From Endozoicomonas euniceicola (lineage in GTDB: Bacteria > Pseudomonadota > Gammaproteobacteria > Pseudomonadales > Endozoicomonadaceae), in contig NZ_CP103300.1 of NCBI RefSeq assembly GCF_025562755.1, positions 4,341,001 to 4,405,000 of the forward strand: a stretch of DNA of 64,000 bases, read 5' to 3'. Under the pieces are notes generated by a model. It ran no database searches, had not been told where the DNA came from, and saw only the letters and a program-made list of their open reading frames with translations. This document shows positions 35,742-43,303 of the stretch, one piece after another. Position 1 is the stretch's first letter. Every line of letters starts with the position of its first letter. The position numbers and the translations under genes were made by a program.

Positions 35742-37093
35742 GCAAAGGCTCCCTGTTGCGCCCGCTGGCTGGCTTTGACCATGGCTTCGATCTCCCGCAG
35801 CCATGCGGCGTATCCTGCATCGTTAAAGTCCTCGGCCTGCTGTTCGAAGCGTTTTCTCAGTTGGTCATTCAGCCACCGGGAAAAGTCTTCCATAACAGGG
35901 CGTACCCATTCGTATTTTTCCCGTTCTTCTTTAAAACTGTCCTGTTCATCCAGCTCAGCCCGGTGAGGGTCAAGCCAGTATCGTTCGTGCATTCTCAGGG
36001 CGCTGGTTTCACTCCAGCCTGCGGGGTAGTGTTGCTGCACGTAGGCTGCCAGCTGCATGATCTGACCGATAATGGTGGATAATGCCTGTTTGCGCTGTTC
36101 ACGCACGGGCATTACGCTTTTCGGGGCCTCGATCACGGCATAGAGGTCTTCCAGCCCCTGATAGCAATGGTAAGCCAGTTGTCTGTCAAAAAACGTACGC
36201 TGACGTTTACTGATGCTGAATTCATACTGGGGCTGGTAGCAGGGCGGCAAAGATTCCAGCAAGTAGTTACGGCCACCCTGCTTACTGGTCAGAAGGCTGA
36301 CATTCTGAGGCTTGGTGCCGCCCAGCTGGGTGTTGGCCAGGTTAACGATGGAAACATAGGGTGTCTGTTCAGCGGTTTTTTTGCTGCGATTCTTACGTGC
36401 CTCTTTATTGGCTTCGCTAAACCGGCGTTCGTTTATCGTTTGTTGAACATGGTGGGTGAGTGACGAGGGGTGCAGAGGGATCAGGCACTGGTAGCGGTCT
36501 TCGGTAATGGCATCGTCCAGTGGCCAGAGCAGCTGTTTATTGCGCTCAAAACTGGTGGGGGTGGCAACCTCTCCTGCCAGGGCGGCTTTAAATGCCTTTT
36601 GGGCATAGTCTGAACTGGTGTCGTTGTTGTTGAACGCATGGCTCAGGGCAGGGTGATCGGACAGGATCAGGTCGCGGAGCTTGATGCCTTTGACGTCCTG
36701 ATTAAAAAAGGTGGCCAGAGGCAGGGCGGCGGCATTGCCATTGGCATCCAGTTCCGGTGTTGTTAATAACTGGGTGCCCACCAGTCCTTCGGGCAGAGCC
36801 TCGTCGGAACGGAAATTGACATTGTCGCCTTTGGAGTCAGGGTGAACGCCCTTGGCGATATGTGTTCCAAATTTCAACTGGTTGGCCATTTTTGTGGCTG
36901 CCTGCCCTAGCCAGACGGGTCTGGAAAAGCGCTCCCGCAGTTTTTGAACGTTGTCTTCTATTTTCAGAGCCTGGTCACTGTCAGGCTCCGCCTTGTTCAG
37001 CTTTTTCAGCTCAGGTTCAAGTTTGGCTTCCAGTTGGTTGTTTAAAAAATCGTCAATGGCATCTGATATGTCATCATGGGTTATTGCATCCAT
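35738..37093 (-). CDS. csy1: type I-F Cascade large subunit Cas8f/Csy1
   Basis: Csy1 recognises the CC PAM and starts DNA unwinding in the type I-F complex. The 451-aa protein matches family length (~430-450) and has the Csy1-like KMANQLKFGTHIAKGVHPDS region and FFNQDVKGIKLRDLILSDHP. AAGGAG lies 6 nt upstream of the ATG. It is the first gene of the csy1-csy2-csy3-cas6f operon. Its promoter region overlaps the sequence matched by the minimal CRISPR spacer. Confidence 0.93.
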   Translation of the reverse strand: MDAITHDDISDAIDDFLNNQLEAKLEPELKKLNKAEPDSDQALKIEDNVQKLRERFSRPVWLGQAATKMANQLKFGTHIAKGVHPDSKGDNVNFRSDEALPEGLVGTQLLTTPELDANGNAAALPLATFFNQDVKGIKLRDLILSDHPALSHAFNNNDTSSDYAQKAFKAALAGEVATPTSFERNKQLLWPLDDAITEDRYQCLIPLHPSSLTHHVQQTINERRFSEANKEARKNRSKKTAEQTPYVSIVNLANTQLGGTKPQNVSLLTSKQGGRNYLLESLPPCYQPQYEFSISKRQRTFFDRQLAYHCYQGLEDLYAVIEAPKSVMPVREQRKQALSTIIGQIMQLAAYVQQHYPAGWSETSALRMHERYWLDPHRAELDEQDSFKEEREKYEWVRPVMEDFSRWLNDQLRKRFEQQAEDFNDAGYAAWLREIEAMVKASQRAQQGAFA

Positions 37094-37147
37094 GAGTACT
37101 CCTTGGGTGGCGCATGGTCACGAAGTGAAAGCAGGGTAGTGTACGGA

Positions 37148-37185
37148 TATATAAAAAGTCAATTTTTACACATAGAGTATTATGG
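37148..37185 (-). promoter_or_regulatory. csy1 operon promoter region containing a CC-PAM pseudo-protospacer
   Basis: On the minus strand, CC (37185-37184) is followed by ATAATACTCTATGTGTA (37183-37167). This matches the first 17 bases of the minimal-CRISPR spacer at 14 positions; mismatches are at 6, 8 and 12. The extended protospacer covers TTGACT (37162-37157) and TATATA (37153-37148), the only promoter-like hexamers upstream of csy1. Cascade binding here would block transcription of the operon. Confidence 0.65.
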
Positions 37186-37220
37186 AATAACTTTTTCGAT
37201 TAAGGCTGTATTGATTGAAT

Positions 37221-37390
37221 TATGATAAGATCGATCAACTGCCGAACAGGCAGCTTAGAAAATAATCCCCTAGGTGTAGTTGATTACGCCTGATCACTGC
37301 CGAACAGGCAGTTAGCAAAAGCGCTGCAAACCCTTGCTTAAGCGGGCGGGGATGCAAGCTGAGCCACCTCAATTGAAGTGGCTGTTTTTT
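37221..37390 (+). ncRNA. minimal CRISPR encoding a crRNA-like regulator (CreA/CreR-like)
   Basis: Two degenerate I-F repeats, 37234-37261 and 37292-37319, flank one 30-nt spacer (37262-37291). Each keeps the 5-bp stem and 5-nt loop CTGCCGAACAGGCAG. Compared with the main array (CCGCC/GGCGG), one base pair has changed on both arms, which preserves Cas6f-type structure. TATGAT at 37221-37226 would place transcription start near the first repeat, and a terminator follows at 37363-37390. The unit is on the plus strand, opposite to the cas genes, in the cas3-csy1 gap where CreTA/CreR-type RNAs are known in type I systems. The seed matches the csy1 promoter. No separate toxin RNA was identified. 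Confidence 0.7.
37363..37390 (+). terminator. terminator of the minimal CRISPR transcript
   Basis: GCCACCTC (37363-37370) pairs with GAAGTGGC (37375-37382), allowing one mismatch, around AATT. It is followed by TG and six T (37385-37390). The T run is only on the plus strand. Confidence 0.75.
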
Positions 37391-37586
37391 AATTTTCTGA
37401 ATTCAGGTTTGGGTTGGCCTGCCCACTGTGCCGCAAAATGCTTTTGTCAGAACTGTCTGCTGAAGATCGCAGGCTTTTGAAATTTTGCAGCCACTCGCCG
37501 TGAATAATCGCACCAGTGGTTTTGCCGTTTGTGTAATCGACAGCCTCCTGAAGCCCTTTGATGATGCTGGCGGCAATGCTTTTCAT
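37389..37586 (-). pseudogene. degenerate HTH-antitoxin-like small ORF
   Basis: The 65-aa ORF starts MKSIAASIIKGLQEAVDYTN, which resembles the N-terminal helix of HigA/XRE-type antitoxins ('S(I)I.GL.EA..Y..G'). The tail ILRHSGQANPN is reminiscent of the 'TLRHWEQG.R.P' end of the HTH. The middle of the HTH is missing or frameshifted, so I treat it as a remnant. No partner toxin is adjacent. It could also be an unrelated small protein. Confidence 0.35.
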
Positions 37587-37691
37587 GGCTTTTATCCTCT
37601 TTCTATTCCGGCATTATACTGTTGGCCTTTGAGCATAGGGCTTCAAGTTTTATTCTGAAAGCTTCGCAGATGAATAGTAGGTCTCAATAAA

Positions 37692-37719
37692 TTGAAAGTG
37701 GTAGCATTATTGCTATCAT
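37692..37719 (+). promoter_or_regulatory. hicAB promoter with embedded inverted repeat
   Basis: TTGAAA (37692-37697) and TATCAT (37714-37719) are 16 bp apart. The -10 ends 6 bp before the hicA ATG, so the transcript would be nearly leaderless. GGTAGCA/TGCTATC (37700-37717), an inverted repeat with one mismatch, lies between the boxes and is a plausible HicB operator. Confidence 0.55.
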
Positions 37720-37725
37720 TGATTA

Positions 37726-37991
37726 ATGGCCAGTATCATTGAAATACTCAAGCAGATGAAAAGTAACCCCAAAGGTGTGGGCTACAGGGATTTTTGCAAG
37801 GTTTGTGATGCATACTTTTTGGAGAACCACGGCAGTTGGGTTCCAGCCATAGGGTTTATAAAACGCCTTGGAAGGGTGACCCGAGAGTGAATATTCAGAA
37901 TGACAAAGGTAAGGCTAAAGCTTATCAAGTGCGACAAGCGTTGATGGCGATTGATCGTATGGAGACTATTAAAAATGGGCAAGCTAATTGA
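37726..37991 (+). pseudogene. hicA: hicA toxin gene with a +1 frameshift
   Basis: HicA toxins are small mRNA interferases. The first frame reads MASIIEILKQMKSNPKGVGY and RDFCKVCDAYF, then shifts and stops at 37890. Removing one T from the T5 run at 37816-37820 restores GEPRQLGSSHRVYKTPWKGD and then PRVNIQNDKGKAKAYQVRQA, the conserved HicA end, to a TGA at 37991 overlapping hicB. The toxin is therefore broken unless the run slips during expression or is a sequencing error. The catalytic-type His is in SSHRVYKTPW. Confidence 0.8.
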
Positions 37992-38301
37992 CCGATACAC
38001 ATACCGTGTCACCTGGTCTGAAGAAGATCAGGAATACGTCGGATTGTGCGCTGAATTTCCCAGTCTCAGCTGGCTGGATAAATCTCAACAAAAGGCGCTG
38101 TCAGGTATACAGCGACTGGTTAATGACTGCGTTGTTGATATGCAGGCTGCTAGCGAAGAAGTTCCGCAGCCTTTTTCTATCCGGCATTACAGTGGCAAGC
38201 TATCCGTTAGAATCACGCCAGAAACCCATAGGATGTTGGTTATCCAGGCAGCAGAGTCTGGCGTAAGCTTAAACCGGTATATTGCCAGCAAATTGCACTG
38301 A
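37975..38301 (+). CDS. hicB: HicB-family antitoxin
   Basis: The 108-aa protein has the HicB partial RNase H-like fold (YTYRVTWSEEDQEYVGLCAE with FPSLSWLD) and a C-terminal ribbon-helix-helix/Arc-like DNA-binding end (SGKLSVRITPETHRMLVIQA, SLNRYIASKL). I start at 37975, where it overlaps the hicA reading frame, rather than at the in-frame ATG at 37951. HicB binds HicA and represses the operon. Here it survives although hicA is frameshifted. It converges with cas3, 10 bp away. Confidence 0.88.
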   Translation: MGKLIDRYTYRVTWSEEDQEYVGLCAEFPSLSWLDKSQQKALSGIQRLVNDCVVDMQAASEEVPQPFSIRHYSGKLSVRITPETHRMLVIQAAESGVSLNRYIASKLH

Positions 38302-38311
38302 CTAAACCCAC

Positions 38312-41300
38312 CTACCCTGGCCAAAAACCAAACCACGGGTGGAAACGCCAGTTTTTGCGGTTTTCCAGGCTGACAAACGCAAAGCGGATGGCCAGCAGGG
38401 TTTGGTTATCGTCGTCCAGTTGTTCCGCCAGCTCTGCCAGTGCATCGGGCAATTCAGTCACCAGCCATGGGCGGATAGCGGTCTGTAATGGCGTGAATGA
38501 AGTGGGCGTTACGTCGCTGTTCACGCTCTCCTCACCATAGGGTGCTTCCCAGGCTTTTTCACGGTACCGGAACCGAATCCCACTGTCGTCATCAGCGTCG
38601 GGTTGGGCAACATACTCTGTCTCCTGAGTCGCTGAATACCGGAAGGGGCTGATGCGCTGCATATGCACGCTGGCCTGGGCGGCGCTCTCTGGCTGCCAGT
38701 AGACGTTGACATAATTGGGTGTTGGCGAGTTCAGCAAATCCGCCATAACCCGATGCTCCAGATCTGCCAGTCGTCGGGTGGGTTGCAGCGGTTCGGGGCG
38801 GACGATGCGGGGAATAGCGTCAATGCACGACAGTTGTTCCTCTGGGATCAGCTCAGAACAGGCGTGGCTTTCCAGTGGGTGGGCCTCGCTTTCGAATCCG
38901 GGGTTGTAAAATGCAGCGCCGTTATTGCTGGCCTGCAACGCTTTGATGTTGTTGTTCAGTATCAGGATGTTAGGGTGTTCCGCTACTCGTTCAGGTCGGT
39001 GTCGCCAGACTCTGCCTGCCAGCTGGATGATGGAACGCATAGACGACGGTTCTGCAATAGCCCAGTCGTAATCATGATCCCGCCCCACCTCGGCAACAGA
39101 CGTCGCCAGCACAATAAAGAGATGGTGCTGTTTTGGGCTGGTGGCTACCGCTTCCTGTATTTCCCGGTGGTCAAACAGCGAATGGTGGTCGTTGCGGTTC
39201 AGGATTCGATCCAGCTTTCGCTCCAGGGTATTACGAAGGATCAGCAGTTGCCGGGCATGATAACAGCACAGGTGAATCTGCACCTGATCAGGCAGAGTAC
39301 TTTCATAAAGCGCCTGCGCAAGGCCAAACATGGGGTTGATATTGGCGAGGCGAACCAGCCCGACACTGGCGGTTTTACCCGTAGTGGGGCATGGCTCGTG
39401 ATATTGCCGGTGCAGTGACTGGCTGGCATTAATGATGATATCCGCCAGCGCCCTGTTGTTTATCTTCTCGCCTTCAGGGGCTTTAGGCAGGCTGGTGGGT
39501 AATATATCCCCTATTCGTCTCGGAGGCAGCGCCTGCAATTGCTTGACTCGTTTCTTAATGAACGCCTGGTGTCGCTTTTCGAACGCCTGCCTGGAGGCAC
39601 AGGCCTCCATGTGCTGGTGGAATTCATCAATCCAGGCACAGTAAATGCCGTCGTTGGTTTCGCCCTGGTTTTTCTGCCAGAGGGTGCGGCCACTCTGGTA
39701 AGCGGTGAACAGACCCATGATCAGGTCTGGCGTCAGGGTAGCGGATGACAGGAGGACATTGCTGCCCAGCATGCCGGCCATAAACACCAACCGGCTCAGG
39801 GCCGGGAGATCATTCTGGTCAAAGTCATCGGGCTCATCCAGTACCAGGTCGCTGGTCAGCAGGCGCAGCATGGGGATAATATGTCGCCCTCCCCGAAGGG
39901 TCTCTGTGGCACCGATGATATGATCCACCGTGCAGGAGACAATGGGGGCGTAAAGCAGTTGCCGGGCTTTCGGGTCGTGGATAATGGTGCCCAGGGTTTC
40001 CTGATCCAGGGCGCAGTGATCGTAATCCACCAGTTCTCTGATCAGCTCTTCTTCTGATTCACTGCCATAGTCGTTTGTTTCCTGTTGTTTTTCTTCCGCT
40101 TTGGACTCTTCCTGTTGAATCTCAAACAGTGTCCGACTGGCGGCTCCGCCCACCAGAATAGCCAGTGCCGTGTCGTCCAGGTTCAGCTTGTCCCGCAGCG
40201 CCTGACCGGTTTGCAGGGTAAGCACTCTCAGACCCAGGGCGCAGGTGAAACGTAGCCCGGTCTCTGGGTCGGCCAGTGCCGCCATAATGCGGGCATTGCC
40301 CAGCGTTTTCCCACACCCGGTGCTGGCGAGATTTACACCGAAAAAGCCCTGTTGGCGTGCTGGCTTCCGGTGCTTTTTCACCAGATTCCATGCTTTGTTC
40401 TGCCATTGGAAGCGCTCAATCGGGGTGGGTCTGGCAAAGGTGGACAGGTCTTCGAGCCGGGGCAGTTCATCGGTAAAACGAGGCAACAGATGGGCGAAGC
40501 TTGCGGTAAACTGTGCGACACCCAGCAGGTGCTCGTCCAGTGCCTGTTTGGGCTTATGGGTTGTCCGACAGGTGTTGGCGACCAGAGTCTGTTTTAGTTT
40601 CAAGTCAGACGTTACTCGCCGTTTATCGTTTGCCTGTAGGCTGGAATAATTGTGATCCCCCACCATCAGGCAGAGCCGGGACAGATGCATCAGCAGCGGA
40701 TTATTTTCTTCTGGCAGTTGCATCAGGGGTGGGTGGTTCAGTGCTTTCTCTGCCCATCGTGCTACGGCTTTTTGCCAGAGCCTGCTTTCAGAAGCCTGGG
40801 CGGAGAACCGCCAGAAGTCTTCTGTATCAGTTCGAGCATTGTGGGATTTTTCGGAATAGACCCAGCCATTGGTCGGCGACAGTCGTTTATAAAACCGCTT
40901 AAGGTCAAGGCGAATAAATTTTGACTTTTGCCGAAGTTTATCCATTTTCGTGAAATCACTTCCATCAAAAGGCAGGCGATGGTGAGTGGCGATCAGCCAG
41001 GCCACCACCTGAGCCAATGGAGGCATATGAGCCAGCCCTTTGGATTTGTGCTGATGGTCGTTATGGAGTCTGTCTGGCCAGTTCGGATTTTGGCTGGCGA
41101 AGGTAGAAAAATCAGCCAGGCGTTCCAGCCACTGCTGGTCATTGGTACACCCGTCAATCATGGCCTCAAACAGTCGAAGTGAAATCCACTCATGGCGGTA
41201 AGGGTCGGGCTGGGTTTTACTCGACGACAGGAGTTTTTTTTGAAAACCGGCGTTGGCCTTGCCGAGGTCGTGCATTAAAGCGGCAAGGGTGGCCAGAATT

Positions 41301-41374
41301 TTGATGGAGGTGGCCAGAGTCCATCCTGTTTCCCATTCGGTGCCCGGCACCTCGTTTTTTACCCGTTCAAACAT
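38312..41374 (-). CDS. cas3: type I-F Cas3 nuclease-helicase lacking the N-terminal Cas2 domain
   Basis: In type I-F systems Cas3 is normally fused behind a ~95-aa Cas2 domain (about 1,080-1,110 aa in total). Here the homologous part begins near YWAQEPFMFERV, and the first usable ATG is 41374, giving ~1,020 aa. The HD nuclease residues (LAALMHDLGKAN, RHEWIS, ATHHRLPF), Walker A NLASTGCGKT, Walker B DLVLDEPDDF, LLSSATLTPD and QLAGRVWRHR are all present. Interference chemistry therefore looks intact while the Cas2 part is absent. An in-frame extension to 41551 reads through the out-of-frame cas1 remnant and is probably not native. Translation start and promoter after the deletion are uncertain. 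Confidence 0.88.
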   Translation of the reverse strand: MFERVKNEVPGTEWETGWTLATSIKILATLAALMHDLGKANAGFQKKLLSSSKTQPDPYRHEWISLRLFEAMIDGCTNDQQWLERLADFSTFASQNPNWPDRLHNDHQHKSKGLAHMPPLAQVVAWLIATHHRLPFDGSDFTKMDKLRQKSKFIRLDLKRFYKRLSPTNGWVYSEKSHNARTDTEDFWRFSAQASESRLWQKAVARWAEKALNHPPLMQLPEENNPLLMHLSRLCLMVGDHNYSSLQANDKRRVTSDLKLKQTLVANTCRTTHKPKQALDEHLLGVAQFTASFAHLLPRFTDELPRLEDLSTFARPTPIERFQWQNKAWNLVKKHRKPARQQGFFGVNLASTGCGKTLGNARIMAALADPETGLRFTCALGLRVLTLQTGQALRDKLNLDDTALAILVGGAASRTLFEIQQEESKAEEKQQETNDYGSESEEELIRELVDYDHCALDQETLGTIIHDPKARQLLYAPIVSCTVDHIIGATETLRGGRHIIPMLRLLTSDLVLDEPDDFDQNDLPALSRLVFMAGMLGSNVLLSSATLTPDLIMGLFTAYQSGRTLWQKNQGETNDGIYCAWIDEFHQHMEACASRQAFEKRHQAFIKKRVKQLQALPPRRIGDILPTSLPKAPEGEKINNRALADIIINASQSLHRQYHEPCPTTGKTASVGLVRLANINPMFGLAQALYESTLPDQVQIHLCCYHARQLLILRNTLERKLDRILNRNDHHSLFDHREIQEAVATSPKQHHLFIVLATSVAEVGRDHDYDWAIAEPSSMRSIIQLAGRVWRHRPERVAEHPNILILNNNIKALQASNNGAAFYNPGFESEAHPLESHACSELIPEEQLSCIDAIPRIVRPEPLQPTRRLADLEHRVMADLLNSPTPNYVNVYWQPESAAQASVHMQRISPFRYSATQETEYVAQPDADDDSGIRFRYREKAWEAPYGEESVNSDVTPTSFTPLQTAIRPWLVTELPDALAELAEQLDDDNQTLLAIRFAFVSLENRKNWRFHPWFGFWPG

Positions 41375-41399
41375 GAAGGGTTCCTGTGCCCAATAGCAG

Positions 41400-41463
41400 G
41401 CAGGTAGTAAATGTTGGCTCGCCTGGAGTGGAGGATGGCTTTGAGGTCGGTCAGGGCTTCCAT
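41400..41463 (-). pseudogene. cas1: cas1 5' remnant (type I-F)
   Basis: From ATG 41463 the minus strand encodes MEALTDLKAILHSRRANIYY and then L, the conserved N-terminus of Cas1f. It is preceded by a GGGAAAG ribosome site. At about 41396-41405 (GCAGGCAGG) the sequence passes, out of frame, into the Cas3 HD region. About 300 codons of cas1 and the Cas2 domain are missing. Confidence 0.8.
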
Positions 41464-41681
41464 TGCTTTCCCGTATTTTGTGGAGAACGAAAAAGGTCAG
41501 GGTAATGGCTGCATGGGGGATTGGCAAAAATGTCGTGCTGCTATTGACCAATGGGCTGATGATTTTGTAAAGCCGCCAATTTTTACCAGAAGGTTTTTAC
41601 ACCGGCGCTTTTCCGCAAATTATCATGGATTGTTATAAGACTTGCATTGTGACGAATGGCTGTGGCCGCTATTAACCGATC

Positions 41682-41744
41682 AGCCGGAAAAAAGCAGCCG
41701 TGTTTGTTCAGGCAGTGCATGAGTTGTACGGGGATTACCATTAA
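41682..41744 (+). pseudogene. diverged copy of the hemE 3' end
   Basis: AGCCGGAAAA to CCATTAA matches the last ~60 bases of hemE (29848-29899), with about ten substitutions and a 1-bp frameshift. It sits directly before the right serpin unit, in the same orientation as hemE. Confidence 0.75.
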
Positions 41745-41883
41745 TTATTGTTTGCATGAATCAGCAAGTGGTTTGTGAAATATCCGTCTATATTACACGG
41801 CTGATTTTGTAACCGGGTTAATAGGCTTGATGTGCGATTTTGCCCGTTGAGCATCATTGTTGGCCCATTAGAATAAACAGGTA

Positions 41884-43302
41884 ATGCCGATTATGTTCTG
41901 CCCAAATGGTTTGGTTCGCTGCTTATCATCTTTACCTTTAAAAACAGGCTTTGTTCTACTGTTTTTTTTGGTTTCATTACAAGCCCATGCCGGAGATGAC
42001 CAGCTTCTTTTTTGCTCATGGTGTGGTGAGGTGCTTCCAGTGGGAAGGGGTGTTTTTGAGGACCTCGGGACAGAAGTTGCTTGTAGTTCTTGTGGTCAGG
42101 ATGTTCACTCGCCGGACATTGCGCCTCTCAGTCATCCCTCTGCTTCAGCCAGGGAGGAGGGTAGTCAGTATTCGGATAATCTGGATCTCACTTTCCAGGT
42201 CAGGAGCGGTTTATCAGAGGATGGCAACAACATGGTTTTCTCTCCAACGGAAGTGATGAACTCGGTTATACCCATATTAAGGCCTATCCGTCTTCCTGCT
42301 CAGATAGCAGCCCATATAGAGCAACATCGCCAGCGATTGACTGCTCCCCTTCAAACAGAAATGGCTGAAGGGGAACAGCCCGGTGGCAGGGGGCTGAGAA
42401 CCATGCAGATATTTGCCACCAGCGAAGGACGGCAGTTTTCCCCCGCTGTCTTATTCCTGGGAGGGGTCCCGATAAATTATACCCCGGAAGATCGAAACCA
42501 GGCGATTCGTGATGCCATTCGGAATTTTATTCAGGATGGTTTCTCCCGGCCGTCCCAACTGAGTACTCAAGAACTAACCTTTAATGCGAATGCGGCTTTT
42601 GGGGTATTTGACGTTATAACGTTTGATGGGCAATGGCAGATACCCATGGAGCGACAGGATAGGTTCGTTTTCAGTCAGCAGGATGGAAGTAGACCCTTGG
42701 TTCCTTCAATAGGGTATAAACATGCCTTGATTCGCTACAGTCGCTGGTCAGATAATGGATCATCATATAGAGCTGCCAGTGACGCTAGTGGCAATTCATT
42801 CTGGCAAATGGTTGAGCTGCCTTATCGGCTTAGTGAAAATGGCCAAAGATTCAGAATGCGGATGGTTTTACCTCCCAGGCGCATCAGTCCGGGACAGCTT
42901 ACGGCAAACATAGTCAGGCAGTTGACCCAAAATCTGACGGAGCGCTGGGTTGAACTGAGCATGCCTACGTTTCATACGACCAGCCGTCATCAGTTGTCCG
43001 CTCCCCGCCAGTCAGCCAGCATTCTAACGGCATTGTTCCAGGCTCAGAATTTTAACCCGGATGCTGTTATCCCCAGGGTTTCTGTAGAAAGTATTGATGC
43101 CTGGCAGAGCATTTCATTCCTGACAGATATAGAGGGCTCTCAGGCCGCGGCAGTGACAAGTACTGAAGGTCAGGAAGCTTACGCCTACTACCCAGACCAA
43201 ATATCAGTAACAATTGACCGTCCATACACGACACTGGTTGTTGACTCGCAGGATGTGGTTCATATTTTCGCTGATGTTTACAGACCCGATACCGGCTCAT
43301 GA
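41884..43302 (+). CDS. secreted serpin-like protease inhibitor, copy 2
   Basis: The 472-aa paralogue of copy 1 has the same signal peptide (almost identical over the first 38 residues), the CSWC/CSSC ribbon, the FNANAAFGVFDVITFDGQWQ box, the hinge TDIEGSQAAAVTS and the RPYTTLVVDSQDVVHIFADV end. The loop after the hinge reads STEGQEAYAYYPDQIS, unlike copy 1, while flanking sequence is nearly unchanged. The zinc-ribbon spacing is also conserved although its linker differs. A different target protease is an inference. It lies upstream of the truncated cas3 and cas1 remnant, on the opposite strand. Confidence 0.7.
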   Translation: MPIMFCPNGLVRCLSSLPLKTGFVLLFFLVSLQAHAGDDQLLFCSWCGEVLPVGRGVFEDLGTEVACSSCGQDVHSPDIAPLSHPSASAREEGSQYSDNLDLTFQVRSGLSEDGNNMVFSPTEVMNSVIPILRPIRLPAQIAAHIEQHRQRLTAPLQTEMAEGEQPGGRGLRTMQIFATSEGRQFSPAVLFLGGVPINYTPEDRNQAIRDAIRNFIQDGFSRPSQLSTQELTFNANAAFGVFDVITFDGQWQIPMERQDRFVFSQQDGSRPLVPSIGYKHALIRYSRWSDNGSSYRAASDASGNSFWQMVELPYRLSENGQRFRMRMVLPPRRISPGQLTANIVRQLTQNLTERWVELSMPTFHTTSRHQLSAPRQSASILTALFQAQNFNPDAVIPRVSVESIDAWQSISFLTDIEGSQAAAVTSTEGQEAYAYYPDQISVTIDRPYTTLVVDSQDVVHIFADVYRPDTGS

Positions 43303-43303
43303 G

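Noticed and set aside
37221..37390. CreT-type toxin RNA beside the minimal CRISPR
   Set aside because: No short ORF with rare-codon or tRNA-sequestering features and no promoter matched by the spacer other than that of csy1.
32717..41463. CRISPR-associated transposon (I-F3, Tn7-like) explanation
   Set aside because: No tnsA/B/C or tniQ is present, cas3 is retained and csy1/csy2 are separate genes, which fits canonical I-F1.
41375..41551. N-terminal extension of Cas3 (59 residues)
   Set aside because: The extension reads the cas1 5' end and upstream DNA in a different frame, so it is an accidental open stretch created by the deletion.
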